Shown one piece after another: positions 1 through 6,572 of a stretch of 20,959 bases of DNA; positions within the stretch are counted from its first letter, which is position 1; each line of letters opens with the position of its first letter. The stretch comes from DSNY01 sp037446035 (GTDB taxonomy: Bacteria > Pseudomonadota > Gammaproteobacteria > Burkholderiales > Burkholderiaceae_F), in assembly GCA_037446035.1 (NCBI GenBank), contig JBBIJJ010000047.1, positions 1-20,959 of the forward strand, in the 5' to 3' direction. A program made the translations under genes and the position numbers. The notes under the pieces were generated by a model that worked only from the letters and a program-made list of their open reading frames with translations, ran no database searches and was not told where the DNA came from.

Positions 1-378
1 TTCAAGGGCGAGGTTCGAAGGCGGGACGATCTCGTCGCGAGCGGGCTGTTCGCACGCTGCCGCAGGGCCGAGACATTTCGGGTAGGAGAGGCGAGGCCCG
101 AAAAAGCGCTCGCCTCGCGGTGCGGGCCAACGTGCGCGCAGCGCACGTCGAGCCCGTCGCAGGCGGGGTGACCGAAGTCGGCGCGGCGTGACGACGCCAG
201 CGGGCCGTGGCAAAAGAAGGCTCGCGCCCTTTCGCGCGGGCGACTTGGTAGTTGTGGCCGGCGAGCTCACGGTCGCGCGCGACGCGGCGGCGAGCAAGTC
301 GCAGTGGCGCGCGGCGTCGCGTGTCGGCCCGGCGCTCGGTACATAATCCCGCGCGATGCTGCTCCGATCGTCACGAGC
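1..378. other. Gene-free, hairpin-rich stretch upstream of the DUF455 gene
   Basis: No frame on either strand reads like a protein I recognise. Inverted repeats are dense. A perfect 8-bp hairpin lies at 130-137/141-148 with loop GCA. Two overlapping 7-bp inverted repeats lie at 89-95/109-115 and 91-97/112-118. A short frame from GTG 188 to TAA 346 has a faint fumarase-beta-like look and is discussed among the findings. It uses AGA, AGG, GTA and GTT codons that are rare in the neighbouring genes, so I do not call it. The stretch may be the far end of an intergenic region cut by the window edge. Confidence 0.5.
340..347 (+). promoter_or_regulatory. Candidate -10 element for the DUF455 gene
   Basis: TACATAAT is an AT-rich island in very GC-rich sequence. 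It ends 8 bases before ATG 356 and about 31 bases before TTG 379. With usual spacing the transcript would begin at about 354-355, immediately before ATG 356. I see no convincing -35 hexamer. The call rests on position and composition only. Confidence 0.4.
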
Positions 379-382
379 TTGA
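356..382 (+). CDS. Possible leaderless 8-codon upstream ORF
   Basis: An ATG at 356 opens an 8-codon frame (MLLRSSRA) ending in TGA at 380-382. The stop overlaps the proposed TTG start of the DUF455 gene (379-381) as TTGA, the usual geometry for termination-reinitiation coupling. The -10 candidate at 340-347 would place the transcript start at or within two bases of this ATG, making the mini-ORF leaderless. Nothing shows that it is translated. ORFs this short arise by chance, so this is a hypothesis about how the weak TTG start, which has no clear Shine-Dalgarno sequence, is reached. Confidence 0.25.
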   Translation: MLLRSSRA

Positions 383-1173
383 ACCCCGAACTGCGCCGTG
401 CCGCGCTGGATGCGCTGCGCATGGACGACCCAGTCCGCAAGCTCGCGGCCGTCGAATCGCTCGCGCGCATGGCGCCCGAGCCCGACCCGTCGCTCGAACT
501 GCCGGAGCCTGCGGGCGTTCCCGGGAGACCAGATCGGCCGCTGCTGGTCGCGCCGGGCGCGGTCGCGCCGCGCGACGTGGCAACCGGCGAAGGGCGCGCG
601 GCCCTGCTGCACGCGCTGGCGCACATCGAATTCAACGCGGTCAATCTTGCGCTGGACGCCGTCTGGCGTTTTGCCTTCATGCCGCGCGCGTACTACCTGG
701 ACTGGATGCGTGTGGCGGTCGAGGAGGCGCAGCACTTTCGGCTGCTGTGTGAGCGGCTCGCGACGCTGGATCGAGCCTATGGCGACTTTCCGGCTCACGA
801 CGGGCTGTGGGAAATGGCACGCAAGACCGCCGGCGATGTGCTGGCGCGCATGGCGCTGGTGCCGCGGACCCTGGAGGCACGCGGGCTCGACGCTTCGCCG
901 CAGATCCGGGCCAAGCTGGCCCGCGTCGGCGACATGGCGTCGGCCGCGGTCGTCGATCGGATCCTGTGCGACGAGATCGGGCATGTGGCGATCGGCAACC
1001 GCTGGTTTCGGCATGTGTGCGCCGAACGTGGCCTGACGCCGGCGCCCGCATACGAGCGGCTGGCCAGGATTCATGGTGCGCCGCGCCTGCGCGGGCCCTT
1101 CAACATCGCTGCACGGCGCGCGGCGGGTTTCGACGAGGACGAACTGGCCGCGATGCGTGGAATTCGGCGGTGA
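379..1173 (+). CDS. DUF455 family ferritin-like protein
   Basis: A 264-residue protein of the DUF455 (PF04305) family, a ferritin-like four-helix fold thought to bind a di-metal centre. The exact reaction is not established. Visible family features are the helix around AHIEFNAVNLALDA (Glu84), EEAQHF (Glu115, Glu116, His119), the conserved stretch GDFPAHDGLWEM, and DEIGHV (Glu199, His202). These acidic and histidine residues are the likely metal ligands. The C-terminus with LRGPFN and AARRAAGFDEDEL is also family-typical, so the protein looks complete. TTG 379 is the only start codon in frame at the position where homologues begin; there is no good ribosome binding site. It probably acts in the cytoplasm, since no signal peptide is seen. 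The next gene follows 73 bases downstream on the same strand. Confidence 0.9.
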   Translation: MNPELRRAALDALRMDDPVRKLAAVESLARMAPEPDPSLELPEPAGVPGRPDRPLLVAPGAVAPRDVATGEGRAALLHALAHIEFNAVNLALDAVWRFAFMPRAYYLDWMRVAVEEAQHFRLLCERLATLDRAYGDFPAHDGLWEMARKTAGDVLARMALVPRTLEARGLDASPQIRAKLARVGDMASAAVVDRILCDEIGHVAIGNRWFRHVCAERGLTPAPAYERLARIHGAPRLRGPFNIAARRAAGFDEDELAAMRGIRR

Positions 1174-1246
1174 CCTTAGCGCACCTTTGGGATCCACCCT
1201 CATCCGGCGACGTGCATCATCCGAAAGCGTTGTTGTAGAGGTTGAC

Positions 1247-1627
1247 ATGCCGGGACTGACGGACGCGGTGCGCGATCGGCTGCGGACGATGCTGAAGATT
1301 CGCAAGCCGCGCACGTTGCCGCGCAGAGGACCGAAGCCCGGGGTCGGTGCCAAGATCTTCAAGGACGACGTGCGCATGACCGTGCAGGCCGGCATGAGCC
1401 ACGAGCTCTGGCGCTGGCTGCAGGAGCAGGGCTGGCGCGAAGTCCTGTTCCGCCCCGATCGGCGCCGCTATCGCGACGTGCCGACCGCGTGGGTCACGCG
1501 CCTGATCGACTGCGCGCCCGACGAATGCGCCGCGGTGCTCGAGGCGGCGATCGGGCGTGCGACGTACCGCGGCGGAACGCAACCCGGCGCCCAGCCCGCC
1601 CCGCCAATCGACTCGCCGTCGGAGTAG
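1247..1627 (+). CDS. Conserved hypothetical protein, first of a tandem paralog pair
   Basis: A 126-residue protein I cannot assign to a named family. ATG 1247 is chosen because AGAGG lies just upstream and because the alignable region starts after it. The N-terminal 40 residues are basic (many Arg and Lys, several Pro). The core from Arg43 contains RMTVQAG, then ELW, then QGWRE (to Glu65). This block is shared with the protein encoded at 1763-2140, with 18 of 23 positions identical. Residues 66-105 are rich in Arg and acidic residues and read as two helices; the last 20 residues are Pro/Ala-rich. There is no signal peptide, membrane segment or catalytic motif. The compact, Trp-rich core suggests a small binding domain, which is inference. 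Confidence 0.75.
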   Translation: MPGLTDAVRDRLRTMLKIRKPRTLPRRGPKPGVGAKIFKDDVRMTVQAGMSHELWRWLQEQGWREVLFRPDRRRYRDVPTAWVTRLIDCAPDECAAVLEAAIGRATYRGGTQPGAQPAPPIDSPSE

Positions 1628-1689
1628 TCCGCAGGTTTGCGCTTCGTCGGCGCGGCCTGCGCGTCATCCATTCGTCGTGACCGACAAGT

Positions 1690-1717
1690 GATCCCGGTTT
1701 GCGGGATCGTTTCCCGC
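1690..1717 (+). promoter_or_regulatory. Two overlapping, mutually exclusive hairpins between the paralogs
   Basis: GATCCCG (1690-1696) pairs perfectly with CGGGATC (1702-1708) around a 5-base loop. The second arm also starts an alternative hairpin, GCGGGA (1701-1706) with TCCCGC (1712-1717). Only one can form at a time. There is no long T run, so a simple intrinsic terminator is not supported. It could be a weak attenuator, a processing site or a protein-binding palindrome between the two related genes. Confidence 0.35.
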
Positions 1718-1762
1718 TGATGCGCCCGGTAGATTGCTTTCCTAGTACGACGAGGAGAGCGA

Positions 1763-2140
1763 ATGAACTGGGCCCAGCTTCTGACACGTCCCGTCGCCGG
1801 GTTTCTCTCGGGACGCAAGCAGGAGGTCCGGCGGCGGCACGCGCGCAAGCCGCAAATCGGCGCCACGATCTGCTGCGCCAACCTGCGTATGACCGTTCAA
1901 GCCGGTCTGAGCCGCGAGCTGTGGGCCTGGCTGGTCGCGCAAGGATGGCGTGAGATCCAGCCGAACGAAAATCGCTACCGGTTCCGCGCGTTGCCGTCGA
2001 ACATCGTGACCCAGCTCTTCGATGCGCAGCCCGACCGCTGGGAGCGGCTGCTCGCCGCGGCGATCAAGCAGACAGTCCAGGACGCCAGCCCGTCGACCGT
2101 GCCCGGACGCGCCGCCGAAGCGGTTGCGCTGCGCGACTAG
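1763..2140 (+). CDS. Conserved hypothetical protein, second of a tandem paralog pair
   Basis: A 125-residue protein paralogous to the preceding gene product. The shared core runs from Arg42 to Glu64 (RMTVQAG, ELW, QGWRE). Beyond it the two keep the same layout: a polar strand region, then a helix with a QLFD/RLID-like motif, then LAAAI. The DNA of the conserved block differs at most third positions, so the duplication is not recent. The first 35 residues are unlike the paralog and carry a basic patch (RKQEVRRRHARK) and a Cys-Cys pair at 37-38. A strong Shine-Dalgarno sequence (GAGGAGA) lies shortly before ATG 1763. No known function; cytoplasmic by absence of sorting signals. Confidence 0.75.
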   Translation: MNWAQLLTRPVAGFLSGRKQEVRRRHARKPQIGATICCANLRMTVQAGLSRELWAWLVAQGWREIQPNENRYRFRALPSNIVTQLFDAQPDRWERLLAAAIKQTVQDASPSTVPGRAAEAVALRD

Positions 2141-2158
2141 CGCCTGCGGCGCCTGCGC

Positions 2159-2191
2159 CACAATACTCCGCCCGCGATCCGCGGGCGGGAG
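2159..2191 (+). promoter_or_regulatory. Candidate -10 and leader hairpin touching the MaoC ribosome binding site
   Basis: CACAAT at 2159-2164 is a candidate -10. Directly after it, CCGCCCGCG (2168-2176) and CGCGGGCGG (2180-2188) form a perfect 9-bp hairpin with a 3-base loop. The probable Shine-Dalgarno GGGAG (2187-2191) overlaps the 3' arm by two bases, and ATG follows at 2198. The hairpin could hinder ribosome loading, or it may end the upstream transcript, although no T tract follows. Function is inferred. Confidence 0.4.
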
Positions 2192-2197
2192 TGCTCG

Positions 2198-2665
2198 ATG
2201 TCTAATTGGGCCTTGCGCGCGCCGCGCGGCAGCGCCTATACCGACGTGCACGTCGGCGACGTCTACGAGCGCGTCGTCAGGATCGAAGAGCGTCATCTGT
2301 CGCAGGGTGCCGAGCTGATCGGCGACTTCAACCCGCTGCACGTCGACGAGGCGTTTGCGCGGCGCTCCAGATTCGGGTCCCGCATCCTGCACGGCGTGTT
2401 GACCTCGGCGCTGATGGCCGCCGAACTCGGCATGGTCTTCGCGGGTACCGCTCTCGGCTACTTGGAACACAACGCGCGTTTCCTCGCCCCGGTGCGGATC
2501 GGCGACGTGCTGACGATCCGCTGGACTGTCGTCGAACTCGTGCCCAAGCCGAAGCACGGCGGCGGCATCGTCGTGGCCCACGGCGTCGCGGTCAACCAGG
2601 ACGGCGTCACCGTCTGCACCGCGTCCGGCAAGATGCTCGTCGGTCGCTCGCCCGACGATCCTTGA
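2198..2665 (+). CDS. MaoC-like (hot-dog fold) dehydratase/hydratase
   Basis: A 155-residue single-domain MaoC family protein. Such proteins hydrate enoyl-CoA thioesters or dehydrate the reverse substrate. The hydratase-2 motif is clear: GDFNPLHVDEAFA with Asp43 and His48 as the catalytic pair, followed by a gap and then ILHGVLTSAL. The rest of the hot-dog fold follows, with FLAPVRIGDVLTIRW typical of the family. GGGAG lies 6 bases before ATG 2198. The gene is on the same strand as the paralog pair and points at the acyl-CoA synthetase on the opposite strand, with a 110-base convergent gap. A role in fatty-acid or similar CoA-ester metabolism together with that synthetase is plausible but not shown; the true substrate is unknown. 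Confidence 0.88.
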   Translation: MSNWALRAPRGSAYTDVHVGDVYERVVRIEERHLSQGAELIGDFNPLHVDEAFARRSRFGSRILHGVLTSALMAAELGMVFAGTALGYLEHNARFLAPVRIGDVLTIRWTVVELVPKPKHGGGIVVAHGVAVNQDGVTVCTASGKMLVGRSPDDP

Positions 2666-2680
2666 TTCCAACACCGGCAC

Positions 2681-2718
2681 AAGAAGACACGGAAAGAAGC
2701 AGAGGTTTCGAAGGCTCT
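2681..2718. repeat. Short remnant of a dispersed intergenic repeat
   Basis: The tract AAGAAGACACGGAAAGAAG followed by CAGAGG and TTTCGAAGGCT resembles the 'accacagaggacacagaggaagac' type of element scattered through many bacterial genomes. A related relic occurs in this window at 16327-16400, in another gap where two genes converge. Here it fills the gap between the converging MaoC and acyl-CoA synthetase genes. The family assignment is from memory of such sequences, not from a search. Confidence 0.35.
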
Positions 2719-2775
2719 TTTCCGGCGTTGTCCCTGCGTCGCTGGTGCACCCGGTCTGCGGTCGCTCGCGCGGTG

Positions 2776-4455
2776 TCATTCGCCCGACACTGCGGTCGCG
2801 CCGGCCCGTTGCTTTTCCAGTTCGCGCAGCACGCGCCGCTGCACCTTGCCGGTCGTGGTCATTGGCAACTGCTCGATGAACTCGATGTCCTTCGGATACT
2901 CGTAGGGGGCGAGCTTGCCGCGCACGTGCGCTTGCAGTTCCGCGACCAGGCGTTCGTCGCCGCGGCCGCGATAGGCGTCGGCCAGCACGACGAAGGCCTT
3001 GACCACCGCGCCGCGCTCCGCGTCCGGCTTCGGCACGACCGCGGCGTTGGCCACCGCCGGGTGCTTGAGCAGACAGTTCTCGATCTCGCTCGGGCCGATG
3101 CGATAGCCGGCGGCTTTGAACATGTCATCGGCCCGGCCCTGGTACCACAGGTAGCCGTCTTCGTCGCACGTGGCCAGATCGCCGGTGCGGAACCAGGCGT
3201 TCGCCGGGTCGCCGGTGAACTTCCTGTGAGTCGCCTCCGGATTGCGCCAGTACTCCAGTAAAAAGACCGGGTCGGGGTCGCCGTGCATGTCGCGCCGATG
3301 GATCGCGACCTCGCCCATTTCGCCGCGCCTGACTTCGTTGCCGTCGTCGTCGATCAGCGCGACCCGATGGCCGGGGTAGGGCCGGCCCATCGCGCCGGGC
3401 TTCGCCGGCCAGCGTTCGTGCGAGTTGCCCACGATGTAGTTGACCTCGGTCTGCCCGAACATCTCGTTGACGGTGACGCCGAGTTTTTCGCGCGTCCAGT
3501 CGAAGACCGCGGTGCCGACGGCCTCGCCGGCGCTCATGATCGAGCGCAGCCGCAGCTTGCCGCGCGGGTTCGCCCACGTCTCCGACCGCATCATCATCTT
3601 CAACGCAGTCGGAAACAGGAACGCATTGGTCACGCCGTAACGCTGCATCAGCGCAAACGCCTTGTCCGGCGCGAACCGGCCCCGGTAGCCGACGATCGGA
3701 AAGCCGAAGTACAGCGTCGGCAGCAGCGCATCCATCAGCCCGCCCGTCCACGCCCAGTCGGCGGGCGACCAGAACACATCACCCGGTCTGGGGAACCAGT
3801 CCTGCGACGCGACGAAGCCGGGCAGGTTGCCGATCAGCGCGCGATGCGGCATCAGCGCGCCCTTGGGCGGACCAGTCGTGCCGCTCGTGTAGATCAGCAG
3901 CGCCGGGTCGTCGGCGCGGGTGGCGGCGCATTCGAAGCGGTCCGACGCTTTCGCCAACAGCGCGCTCCACTCGTGCGCGCCGTCAGCGGCAAGCCCGACC
4001 GTCACCAGGTGCGCGAGCTGCGGGCACGACGTGCGCAACGACACGAGCGTCTCGGCGCCGGCCTCGTCCGCGATCGCCGCGACCGCGCCGCTGTCCTGCA
4101 GCCGGTATTCGAGCGCGTCCGGACCGAACAGCACCGACAACGGCATCGCGATGGCACCGAGCTGGTAGATCGCCAGGTGCGCGATCGCGGTCTCGGGCCG
4201 CTGCGGCAACACGATCGCCACGCGGTCGCCGCGTTTGACGCCGAGTGCGGCCAGCGCATTCGACAGGCGGTTGGCGTCGGCCTGCAGGGTCGCGTAGGTG
4301 TAGGTGGCGCGCTGCCCGCCTTCGTCCTCGAAGTGCATTGCCACGCGCGAGCTCTCCGCCGCCCAGCGCCGCCCGCACACCTCCGCGATGTTGAACTCCG
4401 CCGGCACGTGCCAGCGGAAGTTTTCGTACAGTTCACGATACTGGTCGCGCCTCAT
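2776..4455 (-). CDS. AMP-forming acyl-CoA synthetase (acetyl-/medium-chain acyl-CoA synthetase type)
   Basis: A 559-residue adenylate-forming ligase that activates a carboxylic acid with ATP and transfers it to CoA. All signature motifs are present: the P-loop YTSGTTGPPKG at 189-199 (Lys198), MFGQTE at 332-337, the ATP-binding RTGD ending at Asp426, the hinge region KAAGYRIGPSEIE, and the C-terminal catalytic lysine in TTTGKVQRR (Lys537). N-terminal features such as YTYATLQADANRLSNAL and GVKRGDRVAI are normal for the acetyl-CoA synthetase-like/AcsM branch. Length is typical. It is transcribed away from the alpha/beta hydrolase at 4536 and towards the MaoC gene. Substrate cannot be told from sequence; short- to medium-chain or aromatic acids are possible. 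It is cytoplasmic. Confidence 0.92.
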   Translation of the reverse strand: MRRDQYRELYENFRWHVPAEFNIAEVCGRRWAAESSRVAMHFEDEGGQRATYTYATLQADANRLSNALAALGVKRGDRVAIVLPQRPETAIAHLAIYQLGAIAMPLSVLFGPDALEYRLQDSGAVAAIADEAGAETLVSLRTSCPQLAHLVTVGLAADGAHEWSALLAKASDRFECAATRADDPALLIYTSGTTGPPKGALMPHRALIGNLPGFVASQDWFPRPGDVFWSPADWAWTGGLMDALLPTLYFGFPIVGYRGRFAPDKAFALMQRYGVTNAFLFPTALKMMMRSETWANPRGKLRLRSIMSAGEAVGTAVFDWTREKLGVTVNEMFGQTEVNYIVGNSHERWPAKPGAMGRPYPGHRVALIDDDGNEVRRGEMGEVAIHRRDMHGDPDPVFLLEYWRNPEATHRKFTGDPANAWFRTGDLATCDEDGYLWYQGRADDMFKAAGYRIGPSEIENCLLKHPAVANAAVVPKPDAERGAVVKAFVVLADAYRGRGDERLVAELQAHVRGKLAPYEYPKDIEFIEQLPMTTTGKVQRRVLRELEKQRAGATAVSGE

Positions 4456-4535
4456 GATCGTCCGGTCTGTCCCCGTGCCGCGTTGCTATCGTTGCGGCGG
4501 AAAGTTTGGCCCAGCTCGCGACCACCCGCAACGCC

Positions 4536-5411
4536 ATGAAGCCTTCGCGCTCGCGTTTCGTCCAGGTCCGCCGCCTGCGCTATCACCTGCGCGAATGGGG
4601 GCGCGCTGGCGCGCCGATGCTCGTCATGATGCACGGCTGGATGGACGTGTCGGCATCGTTCCAGTTCGTCGTCGATGCGCTGCGCGGCGACTGGCACGTG
4701 GTGGCGCCAGACTGGCGCGGCTACGGGCTGACCTCGTGGACGAGCGAGGATTGCTACTGGTTCCCGGACTACCTGGCCGACCTCGACTACCTGCTCGACG
4801 CGGTCGCGCCGGCGCAGCAGGTCACGCTGGTCGGCCACAGCATGGGCGGCAATGTCGCGCTGTTGTATGCCGGCGTGCGCCCGCAACGCGTGCGTGCCGT
4901 CGTCAATCTCGAAGGCTTCGGCCTGCGCGACAACGCGCCCGACGAGGCGCCGGGCCGCTATGCCCGTTGGATCGACGAGTTGAAGGCCGGCGCGTCGTTG
5001 CGCGACTACGGCTCGCTTGCAGAAGTCGCGGACCGGCTGCGCAAGAACAATCCGCGCCTGTCCGAGGAGCGCGCGCTGTTCCTCGCCGCGCACTGGTCGC
5101 AGCCGACCGACGAAGGCCGCTACCGCATCGCCGGCGATCCGGCCCACCGCATCGTCAATCCGGTGCTGTACCGCTGGGCCGAAGTCGAGGCGTGTTGGCG
5201 GCGCGCGGCCTGCCCGGTGCTGTGGGTGCAGGCCGACGACACCGATGCGGCCAAGTGGGCCGGCGGCCAGCACGAGATCGATCGCCGCGCGAGCGCGCTG
5301 CCGCACGTCACGCGCGCGCGTGTGAAGGACGCCGGGCACATGCTGCACCACGATCAACCGCAGCAGGTCGCCGTCCTGATCGAATCGTTCCTCGCCGGCG
5401 CACGCGCCTGA
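4536..5411 (+). CDS. Alpha/beta-fold hydrolase
   Basis: A 291-residue alpha/beta hydrolase from ATG 4536. The oxyanion-hole region is MMHGWMD. The nucleophile elbow is GHSMGG (Ser102). The acid is one of the Asp residues in QADDTDA (Asp234, Asp235 or Asp237), and the catalytic His is in GHMLHHDQP (His268). The signature HGWMDVSASFQFVVDAL followed by APDWRGYG matches a conserved betaproteobacterial subfamily of unknown substrate. A TTG at 4506 in the same frame would add 10 residues and has GGCGGAAAG before it; homologues seem to start at the ATG, so I prefer 4536. A TATCGT -10-like element lies at 4487-4492. The gene diverges from the acyl-CoA synthetase, and a thioesterase- or esterase-like role alongside it is possible. 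No secretion signal. Confidence 0.9.
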   Translation: MKPSRSRFVQVRRLRYHLREWGRAGAPMLVMMHGWMDVSASFQFVVDALRGDWHVVAPDWRGYGLTSWTSEDCYWFPDYLADLDYLLDAVAPAQQVTLVGHSMGGNVALLYAGVRPQRVRAVVNLEGFGLRDNAPDEAPGRYARWIDELKAGASLRDYGSLAEVADRLRKNNPRLSEERALFLAAHWSQPTDEGRYRIAGDPAHRIVNPVLYRWAEVEACWRRAACPVLWVQADDTDAAKWAGGQHEIDRRASALPHVTRARVKDAGHMLHHDQPQQVAVLIESFLAGARA

Positions 5412-5573
5412 TCCGGCCTGCTCGGCGGTCGACTCCAAGCCTGCGCAGGGCGGACTCCCAGGCCGAGGACACGGACGACCCAGGTTCCCTTGGCACGCTC
5501 GGTGCCTCGCTGGTGAAGTCAACAGCCAGCGAATGCGGCGCTTCAGCGCCGAATCGCTGACGGAGCCGACCGC

Positions 5574-5579
5574 TACAAT
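5574..5579 (+). promoter_or_regulatory. -10 element just before rnm (leaderless geometry)
   Basis: TACAAT ends 6 bases before the GTG at 5586. A transcript starting 6-7 bases after it would begin on the start codon itself. No Shine-Dalgarno sequence exists between the two. No good -35 is visible at 17 bases spacing. Confidence 0.45.
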
Positions 5580-5585
5580 CACCGC

Positions 5586-6440
5586 GTGAAGTTGGATCTG
5601 CATCGCCTCAACGCCGACCTGCACGCGCATTCCACCGTTTCCGACGGCACGATGAGCCCGCGCGCACTCATCGAGCGCGCATCGGCGCAGGGCATCGAAC
5701 TGTTCGCGCTGACCGATCACGACGAGGTCGCCGGACTGCGCGAGGCCGCGCTTGCCGCTGCCGAAGTCGGTCTGGATTTCGTGCCTGGGGTGGAGATCTC
5801 CGTCACCTGGGGCGGGCAGACGGTGCATGTCGTCGGTCTCGGCGTCGACCCCGACAATGCCGCGCTCACTCAGGGGCTGGCGCAGGTCCGTTCGGGCCGG
5901 ATGCGACGCGCGCAGGCGATGGGACACGCGCTGGCCGCGGCGGGACACGACGGCGCGCTCGAAGGCGCGCTGGCGTACGCGGGTAACGTCGATCTGATCT
6001 CGCGAACGCACTTTGCCCGCTGGCTCGTCGACACCGGCGTCTGCCACGACGTGCGCGAGGTCTTTACCAAGTATCTGGTCGCCGGCAAGCCTGGCTACGT
6101 GCCGCACCAGTGGGCCGAGCTGCACCAGGCGGTCGAGTGGATCGCGGGCGCCGGCGGTGTGGCGATCGTCGCGCACCCGGGCCGCTACCGTTTGGGCGAC
6201 GCCGAGCTGCGCGCGCTGTTCGCCGAGTTCCGCGACGCCGGTGGCGTCGCGGTCGAGGTCTCGACCAGCAACCACACGGCGCAGCAGGCGCGCAAGTTCG
6301 CGAGGCTCGCACGCGAGTTCGGGTTCGAAGCCTCGCGCGGAAGCGACTTTCACAGCCCGAACGAATCGCAGGTCGAACTGGGCCGCGTGCAGCCGCTGCC
6401 GGAGGCGCTCGTGCCGGTCTGGCGCCGCTTCGTCGCGTAG
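5586..6440 (+). CDS. rnm: PHP-domain 3',5'-nucleoside bisphosphate phosphatase / RNase AM (YciV-like)
   Basis: A 284-residue PHP-domain metalloenzyme. Relatives hydrolyse 3',5'-nucleoside bisphosphates such as pAp, and the E. coli homologue Rnm (YciV/TrpH) is a 5'-3' exoribonuclease that finishes rRNA 5' ends. The metal-binding motifs are ADLHAHSTVSDG (His13, His15, Asp20), LTDHDE, the mid-domain PGVEIS, AHPGRYR (His197) and GSDFHSP (Asp254, His256). Between them is the insertion domain typical of the YciV group (about residues 100-165). The GTG start at 5586 gives a protein beginning right before the first PHP strand; no ATG offers an alternative. It is followed by yciO, as in E. coli, where trpH(yciV) and yciO are neighbours. 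Cytoplasmic. Confidence 0.9.
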   Translation: MKLDLHRLNADLHAHSTVSDGTMSPRALIERASAQGIELFALTDHDEVAGLREAALAAAEVGLDFVPGVEISVTWGGQTVHVVGLGVDPDNAALTQGLAQVRSGRMRRAQAMGHALAAAGHDGALEGALAYAGNVDLISRTHFARWLVDTGVCHDVREVFTKYLVAGKPGYVPHQWAELHQAVEWIAGAGGVAIVAHPGRYRLGDAELRALFAEFRDAGGVAVEVSTSNHTAQQARKFARLAREFGFEASRGSDFHSPNESQVELGRVQPLPEALVPVWRRFVA

Positions 6441-6540
6441 GTGCGCGGACGAACGCCGCCGTGCCGATCGATCGAACGCGCTCGCGCCTGCCTCGCGCCC
6501 GCCCCGCGAGCGCGGGCAGCCTGCGGCCGCGAACGCGATT

Positions 6541-6563
6541 TGGCGGTTCGCGAACTGGCGGTT
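6541..6563. promoter_or_regulatory. Palindrome flanked by direct repeats upstream of yciO
   Basis: The perfect 10-bp palindrome GTTCGCGAAC (6546-6555) overlaps the first and abuts the second of two direct repeats of TGGCGGTT (6541-6548 and 6556-6563). The group ends 9 bases before the yciO ATG. It could be an operator. It may equally be a relic of the short 'tggcgaattcgcgaa' type intergenic repeats seen in many genomes. Confidence 0.3.
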
Positions 6564-6572
6564 AGTGCGGTC

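Noticed and set aside
1..378. Riboswitch in the leading hairpin-rich region
   Set aside because: I looked for conserved cobalamin-type and similar boxes and found none that align; only generic GC hairpins are present.
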